Source of the DNA: Phytophthora colocasiae
Taxonomy: Eukaryota; Oomycota; Peronosporomycetes; Peronosporales; Peronosporaceae
Direction of reading: 5' to 3'
DNA length: 64,000 nt
Assembly: GCA_018806915.1 (NCBI GenBank)
Contig: JAGKQI010000098.1
Coordinates: forward strand, 1,178,001 to 1,242,000
The notes beneath the pieces are model-generated. The model had not been told where the DNA came from, did no database searches, and saw nothing but the letters and a program-made list of their open reading frames with translations. How positions within the stretch are numbered: the stretch's first letter is position 1; every line of letters begins with the position of its first letter. This document shows, piece after piece, positions 1 to 9,367 of this stretch. The translations under genes and the position numbers were made by a program.

Positions 1-1279
1 CACGTTTAATACTTTATCAAAGCAGGAGAAACAAAGGAATATCTCGCAGCCTGCGAGATAATACATCCTGCGAGTCGCAGGATGTATTTGACTTTCGATA
101 TGATCAGAATAATATAAAGCTATTAACGTTAGTGTGCTACCGTACTACTAGTACGTAGTAGTACTACGTAGCCAGCTTGCATTGCGCAAAGCCTACCTTG
201 TCCAACGCCCCTCCAGGATGGATTGCTTCGTGGACACCGTAACTTGGTATCGTCACAATTGGAGGAGGTAACATTGCCATTGCTACGTCTGCAATTTGAT
301 CGTGATTACATGGAATTAAAGACCTGCTGTGATTCACAATTTTCCTGGTCCAGGAGGTCCTGGGTCGCAACATGTGCGTCTCACATCGATTACGTCCATG
401 ACCCAAGTTAGTTACACGCACATGGTGCTGGCTTTGCCGTACTTCATATACCGGTATATTATCAATACTTACGCACACGTATGAGGCTCTGGTATCTGAC
501 TTGGTCTGGAAGTACGACCAATGTAAAATGCATGTATGTACAGCGATGCCAATAATATCCTACATGTAGATAATATTATTTAATGTCCTTCCATTCTATT
601 GAATACTAGTAAGTTGTACTGTAGTGTACCGGTACTCTGAAGGAACTTTCCAACATGTAGAAGCTTCACTGCTGGATTAAAGGACACCTTGACAATGGAT
701 TTCTAAAGTATGTAAACGCGTTTCGCGAGCCGTCTTGCCACCTGAATCCACCTAATAAACAATGCTTCTACTTGGTACCTACCTAAGTAGGAAGGTTGGC
801 AAATCTGTAAACTGTACATCAAGTAGTACATGCAGTTTACAGATCTACAGAGTATTCTACATGTACATGTATTTCAAGTACGTAGTAAGTTTGGCAAACG
901 TTGCTGTCTTCTAGGATTTGAGATACAGTGTATACAATGGTTGAAGACTACAATACCATCTGCCAATCTACCCCGTGATCAAAGCACGACATGGTAATTT
1001 TGATTGAATTGTCCCATATATAGGAAAGAGAAGAACAAGGGTAACTAAGACTTACTATATCAAACTTGTAGCCTGTACAGTGTTCCGGTGTCCTGCGCAT
1101 CGAATGAAAAATCACATCTCAAAGCTTCTCCATCGGAGAATCTCGAACCAGGAGGAAGTGAGCGTAGCTGAATATGAATAACCAACGTTTCGAGTGAATT
1201 GCATGTATTACAGATTAGCAGCAACTTCCGGTTGTGTAACTTACAGTAAGACTCTTGTTTCAGGTGCAACAGCGTAGAC
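1..1279. other. Gene-free stretch with hairpins
   Basis: I see no convincing gene here; the short open frames have low-complexity or unrecognisable products. The stretch is rich in short palindromes: two back-to-back perfect hairpins at 40-87, a hairpin with 12-bp arms at 803-814/833-844, and many tacatgtac/gtacgtac runs. The downstream part also holds the 3' flank of the catalase-peroxidase gene, which is read leftwards and stops at 1280. Confidence 0.5.
40..87. repeat. Two adjacent perfect hairpins
   Basis: Positions 40-49 and 51-60 are perfect reverse complements around one base (arm TATCTCGCAG). Positions 61-73 and 75-87 are perfect reverse complements around one base (arm ATACATCCTGCGA). 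Both contain the core CTGCGA/TCGCAG. They could be ends of a small foldback element, but no target duplication is visible because the window begins only 39 bases upstream. Confidence 0.7.
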
Positions 1280-3304
1280 TCAGTAGCCCCCTTCATTGAA
1301 ATGGTCAGCCGTCATCACTTTTGCCCAAGCAGTCGCGAAAATGCTATTGAAAGCAGCCTCATCTGCGGCGAACATTTCCACGTATTCCTTCAATTCCGGT
1401 GCGTCAAGCAGCGCCAAATCAGTGTCAAGCATATAAATGTCCTTGTCGTCTGCCTTGTACTCGTTCTCACACAATAAAGACCACGTCTCGTTCAGCAGCA
1501 CCTTGAAGTATTCGTTGGAAAAGGTCGCAGACTTTTCGCTAAATGATCCGCTGTAGCCCAGCGCCTTCTGCTGTGCGGCACTGCGCGGACGGCCGGCAAG
1601 AGCCACAGCCTCTTCCGGAGACACACCCAGAATCTTAATGTTGTCGCGGACTCCAGTCACCGTCGAGTTGTAGTACTCACGCGGGGCGAGAATCTCGTCG
1701 CCGTCGCCGTTCTCAGCGTCCGTGCGGCCGCCAAGGAAGTCAATCTTCACGTTGCCGCCGTCCTCAAGGGCCACCTGACCAGCCAGGACGATCAGATCAG
1801 CAGTCGACAACGTCGGGTACTTCTCCTTGATCGGCTCCAGCGTAGCGATGATCTTGTCCACGCCAGCGTTGACCGGCCACTCCTTCTGCGGAGCGAAGCG
1901 GATCTTGGCACCGTTGCAACCGCCGGCGTAGTCCGTGATGCGGAACGTCGAGGCGCACTGCCACGCCGCGTGCACGAACAGAGCGCCGTTATCCGCCGAC
2001 TGCTTTAGAAGTTCACGGACGTCCGCACGCACAGCGTCGAAGTCCGGGAGGTTCTCAGGGGAAGCAGGCAGCGGGTTCTGGAAGGGCTGAACAGGAGGGA
2101 TGTCGTTACCACGGCAACGAGCAACGGGGCCCATGTCACGCGACACCAACTTGTACCAGGCGTGGGAGAAAGCATCATCCAGAGCGGCCTGGTCAGCGGC
2201 GAACTCCTTCGCGATCTTCAGGTAGTTCTCGTCGTGCAGCAGTGCGATATCAGCCGTCAGCATGCGCACAGGAGGGTTCGTGTCGGGCACCGGACGCCAC
2301 TGGACGTGGCCACCCGGACCGTCGAACTTCTCCCACTCGAAGCTGGTAAGGCCCTTGAAGTAACCGTTGCCCCACTTGGTCGGGGTAAACGTCCAAGCGC
2401 CTTCAAAACCACTGGTAAAGGTGTTGTTGCCCTTGCCCTTCATTTCGCCCTCACCGCAGGTTCCAGGCCACGGGTTCTCCGGGTCCTCAAGCGGCGACGG
2501 ACCAGCACCCGTCGGACAGGCACCGTGCGTCTTTCCGAAAGCGTGGCCACCGCCGATCAGAGCGACAGGCTCGCGGTCGCCCATGCCCATGCGCTTGAAG
2601 GTGTCGCGAATGTCGGCCACCGAGCCAACGGGGTCGGGCTTACCCATGGGACCCTCAGGGTTCACGTAGATGAGACCCATCGTGGTGGGGCCAAGCGGCT
2701 CCTTGCACTGACCGTCCACCTCGCACGGGGCCACAGCCTCCTGCTCGGGCGACGGACCCAACTGCAGGCTGCTGGTTCCGTCGGCGTCATCGCGACGACC
2801 TCCGCAGAAGCCCAGCACGGGGCCACCCATGCTCTTGATGGCCACGTCGCCCGACAGCACGATGAGGTCACCCCACGAAAGTGCGTCACCGTACTTGTCC
2901 TTGATGGGGTTCAGCAGCTTCAGAGCCTTGTCCAGGTTCGTGTTGTCGGCCCAGCTGTGCTCCGGGTTGAAGCGGATACGACCGCCGTCACAGCCACCGC
3001 GGCCGTCAGCACGGCGGTACGAGCCGTTGCAGTGCCACGCGAGACGGATGAAGAGACCTCCGTAGTGGCCGAAGTCGGCAGGCCAGAAGTCCTGCGAGTC
3101 CGTCATGAGCTTCTCGAGGTCGGCCTTGACGAGGTCGTAGTCGATGACATCGCAGCTCTTGGGGTCGTAGAGTTCGTTGGAGATATGACGGTCCTGGTCC
3201 TTGACGGAGGCAACCTTGTCGAAGCCGAATGGACACTTTCCAGCATTAGCACGTGATGAAAGCCCTGCAAGTGCAGCGATGAAAGTGACATAGTAGATGT
3301 TCAT
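1280..3304 (-). CDS. katG: Secreted catalase-peroxidase
   Basis: The 674-aa product breaks down hydrogen peroxide by catalase and peroxidase reactions on haem. Residues 1-21 form a typical signal peptide ending SSRANA, so the enzyme is probably secreted. The N-terminal peroxidase domain has the distal Arg-Trp-His motif RLAWHCNGSYR, the DGRGGC loop, the Tyr-containing GLIYVNPEGP segment expected for the Met-Tyr-Trp adduct, and the proximal-haem-His motif GGGHAFGKTHG. A C-terminal duplicated domain without haem ligands follows, as in the family. At 674 aa it is somewhat shorter than bacterial KatG (about 720-740 aa), mainly in that second domain. The ATG at 3304 is directly followed by the signal peptide. 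It is divergent from the methionyl-tRNA synthetase gene, 273 bp away. Eukaryotic catalase-peroxidases are generally considered of bacterial origin; this copy has no intron. Confidence 0.95.
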   Translation of the reverse strand: MNIYYVTFIAALAGLSSRANAGKCPFGFDKVASVKDQDRHISNELYDPKSCDVIDYDLVKADLEKLMTDSQDFWPADFGHYGGLFIRLAWHCNGSYRRADGRGGCDGGRIRFNPEHSWADNTNLDKALKLLNPIKDKYGDALSWGDLIVLSGDVAIKSMGGPVLGFCGGRRDDADGTSSLQLGPSPEQEAVAPCEVDGQCKEPLGPTTMGLIYVNPEGPMGKPDPVGSVADIRDTFKRMGMGDREPVALIGGGHAFGKTHGACPTGAGPSPLEDPENPWPGTCGEGEMKGKGNNTFTSGFEGAWTFTPTKWGNGYFKGLTSFEWEKFDGPGGHVQWRPVPDTNPPVRMLTADIALLHDENYLKIAKEFAADQAALDDAFSHAWYKLVSRDMGPVARCRGNDIPPVQPFQNPLPASPENLPDFDAVRADVRELLKQSADNGALFVHAAWQCASTFRITDYAGGCNGAKIRFAPQKEWPVNAGVDKIIATLEPIKEKYPTLSTADLIVLAGQVALEDGGNVKIDFLGGRTDAENGDGDEILAPREYYNSTVTGVRDNIKILGVSPEEAVALAGRPRSAAQQKALGYSGSFSEKSATFSNEYFKVLLNETWSLLCENEYKADDKDIYMLDTDLALLDAPELKEYVEMFAADEAAFNSIFATAWAKVMTADHFNEGGY

Positions 3305-3577
3305 CTTGGAGATGAAGTGACTGGTGTGTTTGGCAGAAAATTTTATTGTGATACTCGGTTGGATGCAGCACCACCGACCATTGCCAGAGGCATCTTACGC
3401 CATAACCCCCAGAATCATTGCACCTAGGTAGCGAGCGAACAGAAAATCATCTGTTCGCTTTAGGGGTTAAACGTTTTAGGTCCTGAATCAGTAAAACGGT
3501 TTCTGTCCGTTTGCAGCTTTCCGACCAATGAAAGCGCTTTATATTGTGCGGCGGAAATCAATTTTTGCGAGCAGAAA

Positions 3578-5542
3578 ATGCTGCGCCTACGTCACTATGG
3601 CGCTCTTCGTCGGAGTAGCCTGTATCCGCGCGTTGCAGCTCTCTCCACCTCGGCCAATAAACCTTCGCAGACGTTCATCAGCACACCTATTTTTTATGTG
3701 AATGCAGCACCCCATATTGGACACGTGCACTCTGCTGTATTGGCGGATGCTCTGGCCCGTTGGCACAAGGTCAAGGGCAACGATGTACTGTTCACTACAG
3801 GCACAGATGAGCATGGGTTGAAGGTGCAGGAAGCGGCTGAGAAGAGCGGCACAACGGATTACAAGGGGTTTTGTGACGAGGTATCGTCACGCTTCGACGA
3901 GATCTTCCAGGAGGCCAATGTGGACTACTCACGCTTCATCCGCACTAGTGACGAGGACCATCATGAAGCGGTGGATACGTTCTGGAGGACTATTAGAGAT
4001 AATGGACATATTTATCTCGGCAACCATGAGTCGTGGTACTGCAAGTCGGATGAAAGTTTTCTTACGGAGATGCAAGTGGAAGACAAACAGAATGCGGATG
4101 GAACTGTAGTCAAAGTGTCCAGGGAGAGTGGACACCTGGTGGAGATGTTAAGAGAGGAGAACTACAAGTTTAGACTGTCCGCCTTTCAGGACAAGCTGCT
4201 CGAATGGCTGGATGCTAACCCGGACGTGATTGTGCCTAAATCGAGGTACAATGAAGTGCGGGCGGCAGTAACTGGGGGATTGAGAGATCTGTCAGTGTCG
4301 CGACTGAGCGAGAAGATTAAGTGGGCGATCAAAGTGCCGGGTGCGTTTAAGTGTTTGTTTAAAATTTGCTGATAAGGTGGTGGCTAATGATACCTGCATT
4401 GTAGATGACGACACACACTGCGTCTATGTGTGGTTAGACGCGTTGACTAACTATTTGACGAGTGCCGGGTATCCGGGTAATGTCGATCGTGCCTGGCCTG
4501 CTGCTTACCACATTGTGGGCAAGGATATTCTTAAGTTCCACGCCATTTACTGGCCCGCTTTCCTCATGGCAGCTGGACTTCCGCTACCGAAGAAAGTGGT
4601 GGCACATGCACATTGGACGGTTGGAAACGTCAAAATGTCCAAAAGTCTCGGCAACGTGGTGGATCCACATGAAATGCTCTCGAAGTATGGATCGGACTTC
4701 GTGCGCTTCTTTTTGTTACGTGAAGGAGTGCTCTCAAACGACGGCGACTTCAACGCAGAGACACTAGAGGACCGCGTGAACAGCGAACTCGCTGACACTC
4801 TTGGTAATCTGGTCTCTCGAAGCACGGGCAAGTCGGTGCTTGTGAAGGGTAATGTACCCAAGCGTCCTCAGTTGAACAAACTCACGACAGAAGACAAGGA
4901 CCTGGTAGCCAAGGGACAAGCTCTTTCCGCTAAGGTTGAGAAGCTTTTCGATACTCCTGATGTAAGTTGTCATTGCCCTCTGTTGATTAGCTGTGCATTG
5001 ATTCTTACTTGGCTACTTTTTGTTTTTACAGTTTGCGCGTGGATTAGAAGAAATTGTGTTCTTCCTCCATGACGTCAATCGGTACGTACATGTACACTTT
5101 TCAGTATTGACGTGCACTGGTGTCGTGTACTGACGAATCTGCCCAGGTATTTTACTGTGATGGAGCCGTGGGTTCTCTCCAAGACTCTTAAGAATTCCGA
5201 AGACGTCACATCCGAGGAATACAAAGCCACGAGGGAGCGTCTGGATACTGTTTTATATCTGTCCATCGATGCAGCGCGGATGAGTGGTACGTACTTAAAG
5301 AGCTGTGCATTTGAGTTTCCAGCTAATTATCGTTGTCTGTTGTTGTAGCCATCCTTTTGCAACCTGTCATACCACTTGCAGCTACAAAAATCCTGAACTA
5401 CCTTGGCGTCCCAGAAGATAAGTGTTCCTTAACCGAAGCGACTCTTCTCTTGGACGACGAGCTAGCCATGGGCAGTGAACTGAGCAACTCGAAATCCTTC
5501 GTCACATTCCCCAAAATTCAGACGAAACGCGTTAAGAATTAG
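3578..5542 (+). CDS. MARS2: Methionyl-tRNA synthetase, mitochondrial
   Basis: This class I synthetase charges tRNA-Met. Five exons join in frame: 3578-4340, 4405-4961, 5032-5081, 5147-5286 and 5349-5542, giving 567 aa. The HIGH-type motif is PHIGHVHSAVLADALARW near residue 45 and the KMSKS motif is VKMSKSLGN. The DTHCVYVWLDALTNY segment of the catalytic core lies across the first intron, which supports that splice. The roughly 30 basic, Ser-rich residues before the catalytic domain suggest a mitochondrial presequence, and the length fits the short mitochondrial/bacterial type. All introns are GT-AG and 62-70 bp long. Strong family assignment; mitochondrial targeting is inferred from the N-terminus. 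Confidence 0.93.
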
Positions 5543-5856
5543 AAGTCAAGATGAAAACGGGCGACAAGCTTATGCTAACTTACATCTTGACAAAAGTAAA
5601 TCCCAAACACCTTGTTTGGTACTTCTACTACATGTAGTTACCTAGAATTCGCCCAAACAATGTTTCTTAACGGAGCGCTCCTCTAAACAATCCCGCTCGT
5701 CCAAACACCTTGTTTATATGTTTATTGTTTATATGTTTGATAATTGGAAGGTAATCAATTTTTGTGTATTTCTCGTGCTTATTACTGCTGCAACGAGCAA
5801 CAAAGCCAGCAACACCACGTACTTGCAGTACTTCAAGCAGTTGCCCAGATCTCACC
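5543..5856. other. Intergenic, holds an inverted-repeat copy
   Basis: This spacer lies between two convergent genes. Its main content is the left copy of the ~92-bp inverted repeat at 5624-5716, preceded by a smaller hairpin, CCAAACA-cct-TGTTTGG, at about 5603-5619. No coding sequence is visible. Confidence 0.6.
5624..5716 (+). repeat. Left copy of ~92-bp inverted repeat
   Basis: This copy matches the reverse complement of 7356-7448 with only a few mismatches, mostly at the outer end. The shared core includes the palindrome GGAGCGCTCC and the end CCAAACACCTTGTTT. The two copies face each other across the superoxide dismutase and YCII genes. They may be two insertions of one small element or the ends of a larger unit; no clear target duplication was found. 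Confidence 0.8.
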
Positions 5857-6519
5857 TTACTTCTTGGCCACAAGGTAGCGCTCCTCGACGTTCTTCCAGT
5901 TGACGACATCCCAAATTGCATTGAGGTAGTCCGGACGCACGTTCTTGTACTGCAGGTAGTACGCGTGCTCCCACACATCAATGCCCAGCAGCGGCACGTA
6001 GCCTGTCGTAGAGCACGGGTCCTGGTTGGGCGAGGTGACTACGCCCACGCGCTTGGATTCAGGCGAGTAGCCGAGCCAGCCCCAGCCAGATCCCTGCACG
6101 CCCGCAGACTTGGCGGCCATCGTCTTCTTGAAGTTCTCAAAGCTGCCGAACTCTTGGTCAATGGCTTTGCGCAGTTCACCCTCAGGTTCACCACCGCCGC
6201 CCTGAGACTTAGGAGCCAGGTTCGTCCAGAAAATGGAGTGGTTGATGTGGCCACCACCGTTAAACTTAAGGGCGGGCAGCAGAGTCTGGAGCTTAGCGTG
6301 GTCGCCCTTTGCCTCAGCCTCGGCGTATTGCTCCAGTGCAGCGTTGTAGTTGTTAACGTACGTCTGGTGGTGCTTCTGGTGGTGGATTTCCATGATTTGG
6401 CCCGAGATGGATGGCTCCAGCGCGCCAAAGTCATAAGCCAGGTCCGGCAGCTTCACAGTGGAGATAGTGCGCGTGCCAATGGCGCGGCGGGCGGAAGAGG
6501 TGATGCGAGAAGCCAGCAT
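5857..6519 (-). CDS. SOD2: Mitochondrial Fe/Mn superoxide dismutase
   Basis: The 220-aa protein dismutates superoxide to hydrogen peroxide and oxygen. The ATG at 6519 opens a presequence rich in Arg, Ser and Ala ([15 protein letters not shown]), which points to import into mitochondria. The N-terminal helical hairpin has the metal-ligand histidines in [12 protein letters not shown] and in the [11 protein letters not shown] segment. The C-terminal domain has the family signature [13 protein letters not shown], carrying the Asp and His ligands. A longer frame reaches 6558 but without an upstream ATG, so 6519 is preferred. A possible initiator TCATTTG lies about 40 bp upstream. Choosing between Mn and Fe from sequence alone is not safe. 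Confidence 0.94.
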   Translation of the reverse strand: MLASRITSSARRAIGTRTISTVKLPDLAYDFGALEPSISGQIMEIHHQKHHQTYVNNYNAALEQYAEAEAKGDHAKLQTLLPALKFNGGGHINHSIFWTNLAPKSQGGGGEPEGELRKAIDQEFGSFENFKKTMAAKSAGVQGSGWGWLGYSPESKRVGVVTSPNQDPCSTTGYVPLLGIDVWEHAYYLQYKNVRPDYLNAIWDVVNWKNVEERYLVAKK

Positions 6520-6910
6520 TATTGATCTAAAGGTGCGTTCGACGATCCAAAAGCTCAAATGACGTTTGTTTAACGAGAGGTGGAGCTGGTTGAGGAGGGG
6601 CGACGTAATATTTTGTATAGGAACTAGTAAGAGGGGAGGGACTGTCCGACCTCACCCAATAAAGTCCGATTACGAAAGATGCTGTCCGTAAATGAAGTCA
6701 CATACTTAAAGAATCAACTGTAAAAAGGAGACAAATACACTTGGACATGACAGGTTGAAGTGTTTTATGATCTTGGATTTGATTGGCTCTTGGCTGATGG
6801 CTTGTCCCGTCATCCACGTCACAAAGCTTACTCCGGTTTTAGAGAAGAGTGCAACAATGAAGACCAACATGATGCCGACGTTAAAGAGTGTGTTGGCCCT
6901 TCAATACCAT
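6520..6910. other. Intergenic with retroelement remnant
   Basis: The stretch between the dismutase start and the YCII stop holds the dismutase promoter side and, at about 6745-6905, a short Gypsy-like coding relic (separate entry). Nothing else is recognisable. Confidence 0.5.
6745..6905 (+). pseudogene. Gypsy-type RNase H relic
   Basis: In one forward frame the sequence reads DWLLADGLSRHPRHK (6775-6825), which resembles the end of the Ty3/Gypsy RNase H region, where ADxLSRxP follows the connection to integrase. There is no flanking reverse transcriptase or LTR, so this is at most a small fragment. The match rests on one motif; chance is possible. Confidence 0.4.
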
Positions 6911-7267
6911 CTAGACGACGACCGTCCACTCACGAATTGAGTAGGACGTCACGAGCTTATCACGGACGTACGGGTCGTTCTGGGCGAAATCCTCAACGAC
7001 CTGTTGGTCAGGAGCATTGAAGACGATGACTGCTGCATCCGGTGGGTTGGCCACGGCGCCTCCCATGACGAGATGTCCCTTCTTCTTGGAGTTTTGAGCA
7101 TGTTCCAAGTGCTCAGAGCGGATGGGGACGCGACGCTCGAGGATATTGTCCACGTAATTGTAGCTCAGGATAAAGTACTTGTTCTCGGTAACCGACGACA
7201 TGGAGCGGAATGGTAGGCGAGATACTGGGGACAAAGCAGTGGACTGGCGGAGGCAGCGAGCAAGCAT
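6911..7267 (-). CDS. YCII-domain protein
   Basis: The 118-aa product has an Arg/Ser-rich N-terminus of about 25 residues followed by a YCII-related domain: KYFILSYNYVD, a variable loop with RSEHLEHAQ, GHLVMGGAVANPPDAAVIVF, then FAQNDPYV and a final strand IREWTVVV. The conserved His in the HLEHA segment and the Asp in NDPYV are the usual polar residues of the fold. YCII proteins are small dimeric ferredoxin-like proteins of mostly unknown function. The N-terminus could be a mitochondrial presequence. The start is the ATG at 7267; a TTCATTTTTG initiator-like stretch lies 10-20 bp upstream. It shares orientation with the dismutase, 390 bp away. Confidence 0.85.
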   Translation of the reverse strand: MLARCLRQSTALSPVSRLPFRSMSSVTENKYFILSYNYVDNILERRVPIRSEHLEHAQNSKKKGHLVMGGAVANPPDAAVIVFNAPDQQVVEDFAQNDPYVRDKLVTSYSIREWTVVV

Positions 7268-7355
7268 TTTCAAAAATGAACTTGTCAGATCTTCACGATA
7301 CAGTACAAGGTAGGGTCGAATGTTTTCGGAAGTGACCTTCAAATTATCGCTAATC

Positions 7356-7448
7356 TAAACAAGGTGTTTGGACGAGCGGTATTGTTTAGAGGAGCGCTCC
7401 GTTAAGAAACATTGTTTGGGCGAATTCTAGATAACTATATGTAGTAGT
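7356..7448 (-). repeat. Right copy of ~92-bp inverted repeat
   Basis: Reverse complement of 5624-5716 with a few mismatches. It begins about 90 bp upstream of the YCII gene start, so it may overlap the YCII promoter. Confidence 0.8.
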
Positions 7449-7480
7449 AATGAGCAGCGATATTTACCTCAGTTTCGTTT

Positions 7481-8598
7481 CTACAGTACGCAGCTACTAG
7501 AACACGTCATCGACGCCGTTTCTGCTTGCTGACAACTCACTGCTGTTGAAATGTTAGAAGTGGTTGCGTGAGCGAGCTGTTGCTTAATGATTTTGTGTGC
7601 AGTATCCCCCCAGCACACTGAGCTCTCCGCCAGTTCTACTTCAGGGTTTCGTGAGATGCCAGCGCTGTCCCGGTGGATTTTCAAACACGTCCAACGAGTG
7701 ACAACAACACCCTCCGGGTCACCTGATGCCATCGGCCGAGCCGTAACAAGTGTAGTTGTATCTCTCCTCACACGTTCACTGGTTCGGTATGGAAATAACG
7801 CATCAGTATCCACGAAGTCCGCAGCCATAACTCCGTAACCTTCTTCGTTGTCTTCTTGAGTAAACCGCGAGAACAGCACAGTATTCGACTCAACAACTGT
7901 CTTGGCCGAGCTCGATGTTGCCAGCCGAAGCTGTGTGAAGTCGGAAGTCTCAAAGTCGCTATCCTCACGGATGCAAACACAGTCAAACATCTCTGAGAGG
8001 AAGATCTCCGCATTCAGAACTGCACAGAGGATTGCTTCAAACACGTCCTTGACGTGAGCCCCATAAATTGGAAGAGTCTCGAACCGCACCATGCCGTAGT
8101 CACCTTCAGGAGAATCAAAATGCTCCTCTTGGCAATATGTCGATTCAGGATCCAGTCCATGACTCCTGGCGGCTAGATACCGTTCTGCATTGTCTAGCTG
8201 AGCTTCTTTGAGTGATAATAGCGTGTTGTATCGCTGCATGGGGTCAAGCCCAAGACAAATGACACTCTGAGCAGGTTGCAGATTGTTAAAACTGCATTGC
8301 TACACACAAACAAAAATGTCATTGTCAGTTTCAACACACGACACACAGCTTTGTCCTTCTCTGTTACCGCATAGCCAGCAAGTGCTGCTTGTATCGCTGC
8401 AGACGTCAAACGCTGTTTCTGGACAAGTTCTAGCAGTGTTATATTCTCAGCCTCTGTGCGCTCAATCGCTCTGCTCGCTTCTCCCTGCTGTACCAGTAGA
8501 TTGTATTTAAGCCCATCCAGTTCCTCCTGCAACTTCTCCACCTGCTCCACGATCGCCTGCCTGCGCTTCTTGCGGGCCTCGTACGCTGTTGTCTTCAT
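7481..8598 (-). CDS. Coiled-coil/START-like family protein, copy 1
   Basis: Two exons, 8598-8368 and 8299-7481, join in frame to 349 aa. Exon 1 encodes a basic stretch (EARKKRRQ) and a leucine-heptad coiled coil (VEKLQEELDGLKYNLL), a bZIP-like arrangement without the classic Asn-x7-Arg. Exon 2 starts QCSFNNLQPAQSV and encodes a roughly 200-residue alpha/beta region with the family motifs SEMFDCV, VESNTVLFSRF, PYRTSERVRRDTT and TRWTCLKI, which look START-like. The intron falls at the same codon as in the three other copies here. This copy lacks the acidic N-terminal extension of copies 2 and 4 and is the most diverged. Phytophthora genomes hold many such proteins, often labelled M96 mating-specific family; that name is recalled, not shown by the sequence. 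Confidence 0.8.
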
Positions 8599-9367
8599 CG
8601 TTGGCAATGGGTCACCCACATGACAATGATCGCGTGATCAATACATACATTCATTTCTGGTACATGTACCAAGTACCACAAGATCGGTTCGTCAGCAATG
8701 ACGAACCGATTACACCGATCGACAGAATGCAACGACCACTTTCCCGCAGGTGCAAAGTCTGTTCGGCGCGTGTAGACTGGTTTATGTGAGAGCGAATTAA
8801 TATCGATTTTGGTAAAAGATAGAGAGCAGCTGTATTTTTAAAATTGCACTAGTGACGGTTTAATGGATTCCCAGGCTGAAATGGCACGCTTTATCGTAGC
8901 CAAGCGCTCTCCTTTCGCCGTCGTAGCAGTAGCTGTTGCTCTTGCGTAGCTTTGCGTTGGCTTAGCCCCTCTATAGCTTAAAAGGACACGTCGTTTTTCT
9001 TGTATTGTGTAGTGCATGCGGCGTTGTTTGGCTGGCGCGTACACCTCGTCAAGGAGGCCTGTGTGTGGCAACCTCCTTTGCTTCCTGCAATACTGTCGCG
9101 GGTGGTGGGGGCTGCGAGGACTCCTCGTCCGCTTCCTCCATTTTATCGAGTGGCTGGTGGAGACCTCCGTTTTATCGAGTGGCTGGTGGAGTTTTATTTT
9201 AGCGATTGAACGCTGCATCGGGCAATTTGATTGGTTGATAACAAAATGTGCACACAATTTTATATCACAGGCGCCCTTTTTATATGGACGCTGCATTCTG
9301 TCGATCGGTGTAACTTGTTGACTGCCCTTTTAATTGTACCAGTATATGAATGCTAACTCATTGGACT
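8599..9367. other. Intergenic, mostly a Tc1/mariner-type element
   Basis: Between START-family copies 1 and 2, which are both read leftwards, lies a 598-bp inverted-repeat element at 8713-9310 (separate entry). The rest is short flanking sequence with no gene. Confidence 0.6.
8713..9310 (-). mobile_element. Non-autonomous Tc1/mariner-type element
   Basis: The ends are inverted repeats starting CACCGATCGACAGAATGCA on both sides, about 25 bp with two mismatches further in. Each end is flanked by TA (8711-8712 and 9311-9312), the target duplication of the Tc1/mariner superfamily. On the minus strand around 9020-8840 an open frame contains MHYTIQEKRRVLLSYRG, which resembles the helix-turn-helix start of pogo/Tc1-type transposases, but no DDE catalytic domain follows. 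A 29-bp imperfect tandem duplication with core TTTTATCGAGTGGCTGGTGG lies at 9141-9191. I read it as an internally deleted element. Superfamily assignment rests on the TA sites and the weak HTH similarity. Confidence 0.72.

Noticed and set aside
2162..3256. Long plus-strand open frame of 364 codons
   Set aside because: It is a mirror of the catalase-peroxidase coding strand; the product is Val/Arg/His-rich with no recognisable domain.
5764..6525. Plus-strand frame of 253 codons opposite the dismutase
   Set aside because: Antisense shadow of the superoxide dismutase gene; no domain.
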